A DNA stretch of 64,000 nucleotides from Orychophragmus violaceus (GCA_030180135.1 CM058229.1:46093522-46157521); one strand, 5' to 3'; shown: positions 12,329-25,100, counted from the first letter of the stretch. Translations and numbers: made by a program. Notes: generated by a model not told the origin, from the letters alone.

Positions 12329-13040
12329 CTAATCACTTCCCCAGTCAACTAATAAATCCGCCCATACCGAAAGGACTCCCTTCGATTTCAGTTTAGCTCA
12401 TACCAATCCCACTTCCTATCATTCAATTACCCAACGTCTCATCTTCCGTCATTCATATCCATCCCAAACCTTCCTTATAAATAAGCAGCTCTTGCCGGCG
12501 ACAAACCTCCCCTGCCATGGCTCCCGTTGATTTACGGGTCATCATCTCATATACTCTTTATTTCCAAAAGGAAAAGCTAAAATGACCCTCTTCTAACTTG
12601 AATTTTTTTAACATTTTTTAAATCCGAAAATAAGGTAAATAACTATAAGGCCAAGTCAGTTCCTAATAATTACATCTTATACCTGGATTTTATCCACTCA
12701 CCCAATTCTATTGGGTCTAACCCAAAAACTGGACCCAGTTTTCTTTTTTACACTTAACTTTTTTTCTTTAAAAAATCAATTAATTCATCTAATTTATTTA
12801 TCGAATTAAACAATTTTTAATTACTCGAAATCAAAATTGTTTTCGATAAAGCTTTAAATTCTCTTTTCATTCATCTCTCTTCGTGAGAATAGAGAATTAT
12901 CGATGTATAATTTATAAATTCGAATTATGGTTTGTTTTTTGAATTTCTGGGTAATACTGGTAGAACTAGGTAAAACTATATTGTTTTTTTGTATTTGACG
13001 ATATCTACGAGGTGTTACATTGATGAGGTTTGGAAGGTTT

Positions 13041-13105
13041 GAAGCTCAATAAGAAGGAAAAGAAATGGTTTGAGAACCATCTGCAGTTCAGACACTTTTT
13101 TCACA
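13041..13105 (+). pseudogene. DUF1985-like fragment (Ulp1-protease family)
   Basis: One frame reads 'KLNKKEKKWFENHLQFRHFF', resembling the DUF1985 domain common in Ulp1-like genes carried by Brassicaceae Mutator/VANDAL elements. It is too short and broken to be a gene. The assignment rests on motif memory only. Confidence 0.3.
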
Positions 13106-13533
13106 GGGACTTCAATCAAAAGGTTCAAAGTCGGAAACACATCTTTCGTTAAATTGGTAAATTTGGTTAAATACTATGAGAGACCAGCATAAGGTGATTA
13201 AAGATAAGGTAGATGGGTTGGAGCAAAGATTGTTGTCACTAAAAGCATATGTGAAGAAAAGAGAATAGTAAATCTATATTGTTGTTTGGACTGTTGAAAC
13301 TCTGTTGAAATCATGTTGAACTCGTATTAATGTTTGTTTGGATTGGTCCTAGTATCTCAATACTAGGTAAGACAATGTTGGTTTGTTGTGTGTTTACAAT
13401 TATATTGTCTTTGAATTTGATTTCATGCGTTCATATATAAATATGATTTAATTATACTATTAATTTTAGTATGAATCTTTAATCAAGGTGTGAGTGGGAA
13501 AATAAGAGGAATTGTGGACGAAAATGAGAGAAG

Positions 13534-13645
<112 letters not shown>

Positions 13646-14769
13646 GAGACGATTGTTGTACGGAGATTAAGAGAATGAGACTAATTTGATCTTTAAAGCT
13701 GAAAAATCACTGAATTTTTCATCTTGGGCGCCTAAAACTTTTATTTTTTTAGTTTCCCGCCAAAAAAATTCACTTAGTTTTACCTAAGATATTATTTGTA
13801 CCAAATTTCCAAATAGTTCTACTCTCGATGTGTTCCAATTTAATTAGTATTACCTAAACTAAAACTTTATTTTCTTAGTTTTACATTTGATTTTATTGTT
13901 TCAACATGTAATTATGATTGTCCTAGGCAATAATAAATTTAAAATGAAGATTTTTATAACTTTTCCTTCCTAAGTTGGTTTGTCACTTAGAAAGTGTTTT
14001 TAAATGTATAAGAAATGTATTGTCTAAATTGTTCCATAACAATCCAAATTTGCTAAAATTTGGTTATATCCTACTTATGTAGTTGTAACAACATAATATG
14101 ATTTGATTTGGTGATTATGTTTGGTTTTGTAAAACTTATACCTAATTTATTTTCAAAGTCAGTTAATACCGGTAGTACCAGTTTTACTAGTTGTACGTTA
14201 GTAATACACAGTTATACTAGTATTACCCAATAATCACGAAAGCAATTTATAATATTATATAATGAAAAATCAGCTTGACTTGGTTGCTTTACATAACAAA
14301 AGCTTAAAAAGCAATAAAAACCTTAATATTGTCTCTTTCGACCCTTCTTAATGACGTGATCCCAAAGTATGATTTGCTTCTCTTTGATGTTATATGCTTC
14401 TCATCATTATAAATAGTATATTGTTCTTCACATCCAACCAGCGGACAAATATAACTCAAATGCAGTTTAAACTTACTTTCATCTAAACAAATATTCTTGT
14501 ATATCGTAGTTTCTACCATCAACAATATTATTTCCTACATTGATGTCTTCAACATTAAATTATACATGCGATTTTGACATTTAAAATGTATTTAATGTTG
14601 GTGCTCATTCTATACTGCAAAAAAACCGATTATTCATGATTTTCAGTAATATATGTTTTATTAGTTATACAACATTTAACAATAATACTAGTTTTACCTA
14701 GTTTTTATATCGTAGGAATCATTTCTGATTTTTTGTCAAAAAAAATATATGTTGTTTATGTGGGCCATG

Positions 14770-15167
14770 ATTTTCGCTAAGGCAGAGGACTGAAGAACAA
14801 GAAAAGGAGAATAAAACTCTCACGGAACAAATCGACAAACTAAGAACCGGAAACCGAACACGGAATATTAGAACGGTGAACTTCGCTCTAACTGAACGCA
14901 GGCAGCTAGATTTCTAGATACCCGACGAATCAATGAGAAATCCGTCGCAACCCCGTAAGCAAGCAACGGGTGAACGGACTCCTCCGGTAACTAGACCCAA
15001 CACGAAAAATCCTCCCCCTTTGATTCGAGCACAAAGACTCGCAGCGCCAGCTGGCACGGATAATTGCGAAAACGAGGATCAATCCTGCATGAAAACCGAG
15101 CTGAAGCACGATCTGGCGATGATGAAGAAAGGATAGAAGCGGATCGATAGGTCCCTGAATTGAGCGA
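14770..15167 (+). pseudogene. Tat-lineage Gypsy gag, N-terminal part (left of element A)
   Basis: Lysine/arginine-rich coding-like sequence with stops (for example the frame from 14933) leads straight into the insertion site of element A. It resumes at 20406 beyond the duplicated AGCGA. Continuity across the insertion and the clear Tat gag on the right identify this as the upstream part of the same gene. The 5' LTR and PBS of the host element were not found. Confidence 0.5.
15163..15167 (+). repeat. Target-site duplication of element A, left copy
   Basis: AGCGA precedes the LTR and is repeated exactly at 20401-20405. It proves a single integration event into the Tat relic. Confidence 0.9.
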
Positions 15168-16353
15168 TGATATACCATGGATTTTAGGGTTTTTAACCAT
15201 GGTATATGTGTTATTTATCGAGTCTTTTACTATGTTTTGGAGTCTTTTAGTTATGTTTACAGGTCTAGACACGTTTGGAGCGGAATTGGACATTATAGAG
15301 CATTCTGGAGCATTTTGGGGATTTAACCCGAGAGATGGACTTCACTGCCGAATTCACAGACCTGCATCGATCGATGCACCTGTGGCAACGATCGATTCAA
15401 GGTCGACGCAGACATTCTCGCGAGCGTTTAACGAGAAGAATTGGATATTGCAACTTTGCCCAGAAGTTTCCATAATTACAAAGAAGCCCCAGCCGACTTT
15501 AGACCATTATATAAGAGTTTTTAAGCCATTGTTTAGGCTACGCTTTTCTTAAATTTTATTTTATTTCAGAGAGCCTTAGGGGCTGATCTTGTTCTCGAAA
15601 GAGACTTGATTTCGAACCCCTGTTGATTATTCTGTTTTATGATATTTGGTTTTCTACTTATGATATCTTCTGTTTCGATGAATATGTCTGAGTAGATTTC
15701 CTGTTAAGTTTAGGGATTCTCATTAGGGATTTCATGGAATTATAGTTTAATTAATCTGTAGGGATTCATATCTGCTAGTTCTTCTTCTAGGATTGTTCTT
15801 AATGCTTGATCTGAACTGGTCACTTAGATTATTGATGTTAGGTTGATTGATGCAACGAAAGTTGGTTAATTAGCTAGAAAGAACCTAGATGAGCAATTAA
15901 ACTTCTCGCAAACGAAAGTTTGGTTTAGTTTAATTGTGAACATATCAAACTTGGAATTAATGCTGGTTTAATATGTTAGTTCTCGCAAACGAAAGTTTGA
16001 TTTGCTGCACTTAGACTTAGACAATTCTCGCAAAGAAATTTGGTTAATTCTATATCTGTGTTTGAGTTCTAGAACAGTTTCTGATTAGATCCAGATTGAT
16101 TGATTGCTTGTGTTCCTGATTTCCTGAGAACTCCCTAGACTTAACGCTTCGCCTCCTTGTTCACAAACCACTCCTGCTACTGATTTACTTTTCTTCTCTG
16201 CTTTTAGTTTAATCACCTTTGCTTTCTCCTAGTTTAATCTTTACTGTTCTCAATCTATCGTTGACCGGAGTCCCTGTGGATTCGATACCCTAAGTACTAC
16301 AACTACATCACTGTGCACTTGCAGTTAGAATAGGGATAAAACTACACCTATCA
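15168..16353 (+). repeat. Element A 5' LTR
   Basis: 1186 bp with TG...CA ends. It contains a palindrome pair at 15367/15388 and a TATA box (TATATAAG, 15508-15515) about 40 bp upstream of the likely transcription start. The open frame 15160-15552 is repeated in the other LTR and is not a gene. Confidence 0.9.
15508..15515 (+). promoter_or_regulatory. TATA box in element A LTR
   Basis: TATATAAG, conserved in the 3' LTR (about 19555) and, with changes, in element C. It lies downstream of the palindrome pair, so the pair sits in the U3-type upstream region. Confidence 0.5.
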
Positions 16354-16359
16354 AGTTTT

Positions 16360-16377
16360 TGGCGTCGTTGCCGGGGA
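16360..16377 (+). other. Primer-binding site of element A
   Basis: TGGCGTCGTTGCCGGGGA, the tRNA-Asp-type PBS typical of Athila elements. It has one change (T for C) from elements B and C and lies 6 nt after the LTR. Confidence 0.85.
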
Positions 16378-16619
16378 CTCTTTTGAGTCTTCGATAGATT
16401 TGAACTTAGGGTTTAGTCTAGGTTTTTCGTTTTTTTTTATTTTTTTTTTTTTTTTTTTTGCTACTAATTTTTTTTTTCTTCTTTTCTGTTCTTGCGTTTC
16501 AGGTACGCCTGTAATCGCCTTGCATCGATCGACACAGTCCTGTGTGTCGATCGTCACATCATCGCGCTTGCATCGATCGACGCTTCCCCTGCATCGATCG
16601 ACACATATTCGTAAGAAAG

Positions 16620-17888
16620 ATGTATGATTTCTTTAGTCCAGGGATTGATAATTCATAGATAGCTGGGTTGAAGAGTAAAGTTGACTATCTGCATAGTCTT
16701 CTACTTGGAAAGTATACGCAAGAAGCTATCAACTGCGTTGGAGGGAATGAATTCTACAGTCAGGAATCAGCTTTTGAGGGACCTTTCCAGCAACAGGGCA
16801 ATGCCTTCTCGAGGAACTATGGTGTTTCTTTTTCCAAGCACCGCCTGCACCTACACATAAGAGCAGATTGGAAATCATGATGGAGCAGTGTCTTGAGGGA
16901 CAACAACAGATGGATGTGTCCTTTAACTCAAGGATAGATGCATTGTATGAAGATCTGAATGGAAAGTTTGAATCTTTGAGCACACATACAAATGAGCTAG
17001 ATATCCGGATTCAACAGACATCTCAAGCAATACAAAGGCAAAATGAAGCTAGAAGAGCTGAACAGTACAGATCCATCAAAGTTGTAACCATAAGAGATGA
17101 GATTGAGTTGCTAGGTAAAGAAGAGAGCATAATCTCAGATTTTCTGGATGAATATTGTCTGTCTGATACATGCATCGATCGACACCCCCTTAGTGTCGAT
17201 CGACACGCCGTTCTGACGGCAATTTCGAGTTCTTACGACAAACAGAATCGCCCTGCATTGATCGACACACATCATGCAACGATCGACACAGAACGTAGAC
17301 ATGACCAGAAACCTGCAACAGTCCCAGAACGAGTCTACACGCCCATTGTGTCATATCCTAAGGTTCCCAAACCCTCTAAACAAGAGATAGAAGTGGCTAA
17401 CTGCATGAAAGTGATGGATAAGAAGGTGAATAAAACACCACCAGATGAAACTTCGCGAGTTCATGCAAAGAAGATGATCTCCACTGATGGTCATCTGAAA
17501 GAAGAAGTTCAGATTGGTGGAACTACAGTATCTGAAAGAAGAAGTTCAGATTGGTGGAACTACAGTATCTGATAGTGGAAAGAAGAAGTTCAGATTGGCG
17601 GTTCCTCTTGAACCTGCTCTAACATCTTCAGTACCTGCAACTGCTCATAAGCAGAAAGCTCCAGACATCAGATATACATCAAAGGTAAGGTACAAATCAC
17701 CTAAGCTTAAACCTTCTGATCACATTGTTTTGAATGTAGGAAACCGCAGTAGACCGCCCAAGCTTTGCTCCCGCCCTGATTCTGATTTCTCTTTCCTTGG
17801 GAAGCCTCATGATCATAATGCCTATACACCTCCTTGGATGAAGAGATACTCACAGAGACATTCAAAGTCTCTGTTGAAACCGCCTTGA
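16620..17888 (+). pseudogene. Gag C-terminal remnant of element A
   Basis: The reading starts near 16620 ('MYDFF...') with an early stop, then a glutamine/asparagine-rich stretch, then the main frame from 16868 (about 234 codons). That frame contains 'LYEDLNGKFESLSTH', a predicted coiled coil shared with element B Gag. Two palindrome pairs lie inside the frame at 17175-17290 and encode Ile-Asp-Arg/Thr-His peptides. A 37-bp tandem duplication (17494-17530/17531-17567) shifts the frame and ends it at 17572; the original frame continues to 17888. No capsid or zinc knuckle is present, so this cannot support autonomous movement. Confidence 0.7.
17494..17567 (+). repeat. 37-bp tandem duplication inside element A gag
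   Basis: Two identical 37-bp units. Element C has a single unit at the same place and keeps its frame, so the duplication is specific to element A and explains its truncation. Confidence 0.9.
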
Positions 17889-18303
17889 ATCAAATCTCTT
17901 CCAATAGTCAAGCTAATAACTAAAAACAAGCGCTGAGTGGGAGGCAACCCACTAGTAGGTTCGTTTTTGTTTTTCAATTTTCGTTTTGGTTTTGGTATTT
18001 TTAATTTTTCTGTTTAAGTGTGTTCAGAGGCGAGAGAAACAGGAATAATCACTTTGCATCGATCGACACACCTAGTGCATCGGTCGATGCAGTCACGATT
18101 TATGGTTTACCGATTCGATTGCGGTTCAGACACCGGTTATCTCAATAACCGCGAGCATATTCGCCTTGCATCGATCGACACCCTTGGGCATCGATCGACG
18201 CAGGGCGACGACAGGTAAGTAATATGCAACTTTTCGGTTTGTTTCAATTTGACTATTATTCTCACCGAGCTCATGCTTTGATTACACTGGGGACAGTGTA
18301 GTT

Positions 18304-19213
18304 TAAGTGTGGGGGAGGAAGCTACTGATGCACGCTTTTGTTTTCTTAGTTTTTCAAAATTTGTTTTATTGAGTCAAAATTTGTATGAAACTATGATTTT
18401 TCGAGGAAACTTTTCGCTTGAACAGGAACTAAGTGACCATTGGACAGACTTGCAGAGCCTCTCTGACTATTAGAAAACCACATCACAGATCAACCTACTG
18501 AGGACACCCACATCACTTCAGGTATCAGAGGATCCTTTTACTGACTTCAACCTTAATACTGACTTAGATTTCTCACCTAAGGGCTTGGTATACTTTGTGT
18601 CGGATTCCCTTGTTAGTTCTGACACAGCCTGTCAACCTATCCTATTTAGTCCCCTTCTCCCCTTCCATAAAAAAAAAGAGATAATAAACTGAGGATGAGT
18701 TAGTAACTCTGAAGTGGTCACAGGAGTGGTAGAGACCCCTATTATCACATGTGCGATCCATGGAATGTGTCCAAAGTACACCCCATAACGGGAAGAAAAC
18801 TGATAAAAATAAAATAAAATGATACCCAGTGGGGAAAAATCAGTTGTTAAGGAAGGGAAAGAGAAGAAAGGGACTAGAGAAAGATAGTATGGTGGTCTAG
18901 AGCTGATAAGGTAAGAATCCATGTGCCTTTGATCGATAATCCTTAGGTGAGACCGCACTTAAATACTTGCAGAAGTCAGTAGGGTGAATTTGAATGCATG
19001 AATGTGATTGTGGAGTTTACTTAGGACAGTTTCTAAGTGTGGGGGAAGTACATGTTGGTCTTGAGTTCTGCAGGAAAGTTTTCAGTGGATTACTAAGTGA
19101 ATGTGAATGCGAAAGTTCCTAAGACGAAATGAGTTTCTGTGTTTTCAAACTTCTTTTCTTATGCTTTGGTTCTTTACTTGCTTGAGGACAAGCAAGAGCT
19201 AAGTGTGGGAGAG
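18304..19213 (+). repeat. Three polypurine-tract-like boxes in element A 3' region
   Basis: TAAGTGTGGGGGAG-type boxes begin at 18304, 19034 and 19200. The last abuts the 3' LTR and is the expected PPT. The same three boxes, at near-identical spacing, are in elements B and C. The sequence between them is non-coding yet well conserved across families. Confidence 0.75.
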
Positions 19214-19214
19214 T

Positions 19215-20400
19215 TGATATACCATAGTTTTTAGGGTTTTTAACCATGGTATATGTGTTGTTTATCGAGTCTTTTACTATGTTTTGGAGTCTTTTAGTTA
19301 TGTTTACAGGTCTAGACACGTTTGGAGCGGAATTGGACATTATAGAGCATTCTGGAGCATTTTGGGGATTTAACCCGAGAGATGGACTTCACTGCCGAAT
19401 TCACAGACCTGCATCGATCGATACACCTGTGGCAACGATCGATGCAAGGTCGACGCAGACATTCTCGCGAGCGTTTAATGAGAAGAATTGGATATTGCAA
19501 CTTTTCCCAGAAGTTTCCATAATTACAAAGAAGCCCCAGCCGACTTTAGACCATTATATAAGAGTTTTTAAGCCATTGACTAGGCTACGCTTTTCTTAAA
19601 TTTTATTTTATTTCAGAGAGCCTTAGGGGCTGATCTTGTTCTCGAAAGAGACTTGATTTCGAACCCCTGTTGATTATTCTGTTTTATGATATTTGGTTTT
19701 CTACTTATGATATCTTCTGTTTCGATGAATATGTCTGAGTAGATTTCCTGTTAAGTTTAGGGATTCTCATTAGGGATTTCATGGAATTATAGTTTAATTA
19801 ATCTGTAGGGATTCATATCTGCTAGTTCTTCTTCTAGGATTGTTCTTAATGATTGATCTGAACTGGCCACTTAGATTATTGATGTTAGGTTGATTGATGC
19901 AACGAAAGTTGGTTAATTAGCTAGAAAGAACCTAGATGAGCAATTAAACTTCTCGCAAACGAAAGTTTGGTTTAGTTTAATTGTGAACATATCAAACTTG
20001 GAATTAATGCTGGTTTAATCTGTTAGTTCTCGCAAACGAAAGTTTGGTTTGCTGCACTTAGACTTAGAGAATTCTCGCAAAGAAATTTGGTTAATTCTAT
20101 ATATGTGTTTGAATTCTAGAACAGTTTCTGATTAGATCCAGATTGATTGATTGCTTGTGTTCCTGATTTTCTGAGAACTCCCTAGACTTAACGCTTCGCC
20201 TCCTTGCTCACAAACCACTCCTGCTACTGATTTACTTTTCTGCTCTGCTTTTAGTTTAATCACCTTTGCTTTCTCCTAGTTTAATCTTTACTGTTCTCAA
20301 TCTATCGTTGACCAGAGTCCCTGTGGATTCGATACCCTAAGTACTACAACTATATCATTGTGCACTTGCAGTTAGAATAGGGATAAAACTACACCTATCA
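19215..20400 (+). repeat. Element A 3' LTR
   Basis: 1186 bp, collinear with the 5' LTR without indels. Palindrome pair at about 19414/19435. Followed by the AGCGA duplication. Confidence 0.9.
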
Positions 20401-20405
20401 AGCGA

Positions 20406-21650
20406 CGATGAATCTTCGGAAGAAGAAGACGTCCGGCAGACTCATCTGAACAAGTCAACTGAACGACGACGAATCAAAAGATGGAGTGAACTGGATGACC
20501 TTAGAGACGCACTAGCGAAAACAACTGCGGAGATAAAAACCATGCGATCACAAGTTCATCGGGCGACAAGCGCTGCACCGGAGATGGATCGCGTCTTGGA
20601 AGAAACACGAAAGACACCGTTCACAGCTCGAATCACTGAAACGCGAATTTCCAATCCAGGAAAGCTCAAAATCCAAAGCTATGACCGAACAACTAATCTG
20701 AAAGCTCACATGATGGCTTTCCATATCGCGATGGGAAGGGCCAATCTCAGGCGAAAGGAGAAGGACGCCGGCTTCCGCCTCTTTTTCGTATGACATCTGA
20801 AAGGATATGCGCTCGAGTGGTTCTCCAAATTGAAATGGGATTCTATTGGAAACTTCCAACAGCTATCAGAGGAATTCATGAAACATTATTCGATCTTCCT
20901 GGATAGATATATTTTCGACGTTGATCTATGGTCAATGTGTCAAGACTCGACATAGAGCCTGAGGAAATTAATCGCACGGTTGGAAAAGGTCACGATGAGA
21001 ATCAAAGACTTAAGCTAAAAAAGTGGGCATCGACGCGCTAAAGAAGGCACTTTGGTACGAGTCATACTTCAGGAAGGAAATCTCACTGAACCAACCTCAG
21101 ACAATGGCAGACGCTTTGCATAGGGCGATAGAATTTATCGTCGACGAGGAGGAAATCAAGTTCTATCCGAGAATCATAAATCGGCAAAACAGCCAAACAA
21201 GGATGACCGTCTACCCACCAGCCCGAGCGGTGAGAAGTGAAGCTCCAAAACAAGTAGCGGCTTGCAAAACGAGAAGATTGGCGGATCACACAACATATAA
21301 AATTGCCTCAGAGGGACATGAAGACGGATTGACATAATGAAAGAATGGTCCATGGAACACATGGACAAGTAATCCCAACTCGTACGACGAGAAAGCGTTC
21401 TGCGAACACCATCAGTCATATGGACACCACACTGCCATTTGTCGTAGACTGGGTATTAAACTCGTGGCGAAACTCGTAGCCTGAGAACTTGGTGATACGA
21501 TAAGTGTGAAGGATTTCAACGATAGCAAAGTCGGTAGTCGGCCGAATAAGCCGAACAAGACCAACGAGTCAAACCAATAATATCAAGAGCAAAATCCTTG
21601 GGAAGGGCAAACTGGAATCAGAAATAACAAGCGAAGGAAAAGAAACGACG
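20406..21650 (+). pseudogene. Tat-lineage Gypsy gag (right of element A)
   Basis: Encodes the Tat-type Gag core around 20540-20880. Residues such as 'GKLKIQSYDRTTNLKAHMMA' and 'FHIAMGRANL' are followed, past an in-frame TGA at 20791, by an 'ALEWFSKL'-like segment: the capsid signature of Retrotrans_gag. A second piece at 21023-21337 continues to a basic region. Frames are broken by several stops, and flanks continue the left fragment at 14770-15167. It is inactive. Confidence 0.7.
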
Positions 21651-21685
21651 AAGATCCTAAGGCAAATAACCGATAAAGGATAAAT

Positions 21686-22554
21686 ATGATCGTGGAAGGA
21701 CCGCAAGACCGCCAAGACATCAGACCATCCATCGATCCCTATCCAAGACAGCCATGGGCAGTCAACGATCGACAGAAAGGATCAAGGAAAAGCGCCCAAC
21801 GGAGCATGCCGTATCGATTCCCGAACCACATGATAACGTTCAAAGACAATTGGATCCCGATGATCGATCAGCCGCGCGACGAACCTCTCGTCATTGAGAT
21901 AATCATCGGAGATTGCTAGGTACCAGGAATCCTAGTCGATACTGGAAGCTTTGTGGACGTTATCATTTGTGAAACTTTGAAAAGATGAACATAAGCTTGA
22001 ACAAGGTAACACCTTTCCAATCATCGTTAAAAGGGTTAGCTCGAGAGATCATAATCATTTTCGGAAAGATCAAGTTACCGATACTCGCTGGAGGAATCAC
22101 CATGGTCGTTGAATTTTCGGTCATAGACCGTCCGACGATCTACGGAGCGATCGTAGGAATTCCATGGATAAATTCCATGAAAGATGTCCTGTCGATTTAT
22201 CATCTCCGTATGAAGTTCCCAACCCTTTCTGGGATCAGGATAATTTGGGGGAGCCATGGACAGCCAACTCCAAGTAACTCCCAAAGAAACGAGTCGGGTC
22301 GACAGACAAACATACCAGAAAGAAACTATCCATCCCACAGGATGAACAAACATGGTCAACGTTTCTCTGAGGGAGATTTCCTCCTAAGAAGAGTATGGCG
22401 AAACTCAACGCTTCGAAGCACATGGTCGGATAGGGAAGGACCGTTCATGATCACAAGAGAAATCCGCCATGAAGTATACGAGCTTGAAACCATGGACAAC
22501 ACTAGGATACTGAAGGGATGGAACGCGATGCATCTCAAGAAATTCCGCTACTAA
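21686..22554 (+). pseudogene. Tat-lineage protease joined to integrase C-terminus by internal deletion
   Basis: An aspartic-protease active site (Val-Asp-Thr-Gly, about 21934-21945) and the protease C-terminal region ('VEFSVIDRPTIYGAIVGIPW') run to about 22250. They are then directly followed in the same 189-codon frame (21985-22554) by an integrase C-terminal segment ('RFSEGDFLLRRVW' through 'ETMDNTRILKGWNAMHLKKF'). About 3 kb expected between them (reverse transcriptase, RNase H, integrase core) is missing. A stop at 21917-21919 precedes the active site. The deletion junction is near 22247-22265. Confidence 0.75.
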
Positions 22555-22559
22555 ATACT

Positions 22560-23865
22560 TCGAAACGTCTTATGAAAAAAAAAAAATCGAAACGTTTTGA
22601 ACTACGGGGCGACTTGATCTCCGAAATGGGTACGTAGGCGTCCGATCTTTCGATCGGTTTAGCTGTCCCCCTCTCAAAAGGGGAGGGGGGGAGTGGGTCC
22701 GTATACATCTATACTTCCACATTGAAATTCAGAAATTTTCAAAACAATTTTCGGCTAGAAAGAAAATTTTCGGACAAAGTTACTCGGAACATTCACACAC
22801 ACAGAACAGTCCGCACATCAGATCGGAAACTTTGAGCATGCCAGCTCAAAAATCTGTTTATATCAGCTCGGAAAGACCAAGCAACCCGACCAGGTCAGCC
22901 CGGAAACTTCGGGCAAGTCAGCTCGGAACTTCTGAGCAAGTTAGTTCAGAAATCCGAGCAGATCAGCTCGAAATATCCAAGAAGCCTGAGCATATCAATT
23001 CGGAATTTCCAAGCAAACCAGCCCAGACATCCAACCAAGACACCCCTCTAAACCGAAAATGAAATTTGTCCAACTAACTTCAAAACATATTCGGACAACC
23101 TTCAGTACAGTCAGTTCGCAAAGCCATTTCGCTCAACGCCTTTTCCAAAACTCAATACGACGAATCATAACCACAAACAAAACATATCCGCGAAGGTTCA
23201 ACTCCCCAACCATACGCTTGGATTTATCCGGTAACGAAAAATAAACTCATTCTCGCTTTTATTTAATTTACTTGTCTTAAAATCGAAATTAGGACCTGAA
23301 CCTCAAAGCTTAGCAAACAAGTTCGAATTTGTTTGTTGTCATATCATACCTAGTCGATTCTAGTACGTTCTCATGACATCTTAGGAATTGTTTACGTTGT
23401 CTGCTGATGGCCACAACAGACAAACAAATAAATCCTTTATGGATCTTAACCAACATGTCCTGGATTGAGGTTCTATACATCCAACAAAGGGATAAAATCG
23501 CGCTATATAAATTTTAATACCGCCTAGGTATGTTTACTATCGATGAAGGGAACATAAGTCGAGAAAGCCCCCGCAACAATACTGGAGTCGAAAGTCGACC
23601 CCAAAAACCCAGTATGACGCTACTTAGCACACTGGTAAAATGACGTCCTAACCAAGTATATCTTGGTCTGGTATTTGAAAGGTATGTTTTGTGGATATCG
23701 GCTTACTATTGATAACGGAAAATGTAAGACAAGAAGTCTCACAAAAACAACGAAAGCGAAGTACAGAAAACTAAACCCACTAAATGCTGCTCAGCACACT
23801 GTTCTAAACGACGTCATTACAGAGTGTACGACTAACGACAGGAATATAAGAAGGGATCCCCCCCA
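22560..23865 (+). other. Tat element 3' non-coding region with tandem repeats
   Basis: A polypurine tract-like AAAAGGGGAGGGGGGGAG lies at about 22676-22693. From 22840 to 23040 a degenerate 27-30-bp unit with core TCAGCTCGGAA repeats. About 23580-23850 has two copies of a longer unit containing CCCAGTA...CTTAGCACACTG. Related repeats resume at 29873 beyond element B. No open frame here is credible. Confidence 0.55.
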
Positions 23866-25076
23866 TGATATATCATGGTTTTTACTAGTTTTAGACCATG
23901 ATATAAGTGTGTTTTAGAGTCTATTTGTGCTTCTTTAGAGTCTTTTACAGGTTTTATTAGGTACACGCACGTTTGGAGCTAATGTGGTGATTATGGAGCT
24001 TATTGGAGCATTTTGGAAATTTGGTCCGAGAGATAGAACTCACTGTCCAGTTTTGGGATTTGCATCGATCGACGCACACCTGCACCGGTCGATGCACTAC
24101 GCGAATAGGCCAGACTCGACGATTTAATGAAGTATGTTGATATTGCAGAAAAGCCCAGAAGTTCCAGATATTTACACAGAAGCCCCAAGTCGTGTTTTAG
24201 CTATTTAATTAGGTTTTTAACTATACACTTACATACGCTATCATAACTTAGAGCAGAGAGTTTTTAGAGCTTTTGGGGCTGATCTGATCCTGCACGACAT
24301 TCGTTTTGGAGAAGTTTTCGAACCCCTTTGTTATTTTAATCTCTTTTATGATTGCTATTTATTCATTGATTATGTTTACATCATCCATGTCTGAGTAGTT
24401 CCATAGTTAGGTTTAGGGTTTCTCATAGGGATTTCATGACTTGCTAGATATAATTAATTCAGTTAAGGATTCACATCAATAGATGTTCTTCAAACTAAAT
24501 TGTGTTTAATGCTAGTTCTAACTTGATCAATTAGAATCTAGATCTTAGGTTGCTAAATACGACACGACAGTGTGGTTTAGAATCTGAACTATTTAGGTTG
24601 AGCAATTTAATTACTCGCAAAGGAATTTGGTTTAATTAGATTGTGAACATATCAAACTTGGAATAAAAGCTGGTTTAATCTGTTAGTAATTGCAAAGGAA
24701 TTTGGATTACTGCACTTAGACTTAGAGAATTCTCGCAAAGGAATTTGGTTAATTCTATATCTGTGTTTTGAGTTCTAGAACTGAGTTTAATTAGATCATG
24801 ACTGATTGATTTATCTGCTTGTCTGATTTCCTGAGAACGCCCTAGACTTAGCGCTTTTAGTTTATTGATTTCAAACAACAAACCTGCTACTGATTTACTT
24901 TCCTGCTTGCTTTTAGATAATAGAATACAATTTTCTTTTTGTTTTCTCCTAGTTTTAATCTCTGTAAGTTCTTGATTTTATCGTTGCCTAGAGTCCTCGT
25001 GGATTCGATCCCTAAGTACTACAATTGATTTACTGTGCACTTGCAGTTAGTATAGGGTAAAACTAGACACCTATCA
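23866..25076 (+). repeat. Element B 5' LTR
   Basis: 1211 bp, ends ACACCTATCA. Palindrome pair at 24065/24085. It shares blocks with the element A LTR (for example around the GAATTTGGTTAATTCT stretch) but is a separate family. Confidence 0.9.
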
Positions 25077-25082
25077 AGTTTT

Positions 25083-25100
25083 TGGCGCCGTTGCCGGGGA
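25083..25100 (+). other. Primer-binding site of element B
   Basis: TGGCGCCGTTGCCGGGGA, the exact tRNA-Asp-type Athila PBS, 6 nt from the LTR. Confidence 0.9.

Larger units (their letters stand above)
15168..20400 (+). mobile_element. Element A: non-autonomous Athila-like LTR retrotransposon
   Basis: A complete 5233-bp insertion with two 1186-bp LTRs (TGATATACC...CACCTATCA), a PBS matching tRNA-Asp (16360-16377), a polypurine tract at the 3' LTR and a perfect 5-bp target duplication. The interior has only the C-terminal part of gag. Capsid, protease, reverse transcriptase and integrase are all absent. The LTRs differ at about 22 of 1186 sites (1.9%). It carries eight pairs of the TCGATCGA palindrome module, counting both LTRs. 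It is sister to element C and a more distant relative of element B. Confidence 0.9.

Noticed and set aside
15160..15552. Protein-coding gene of about 130 codons in the element A LTR
   Set aside because: It is repeated in the other LTR with changed residues, has no known domain, and spans the LTR boundary.
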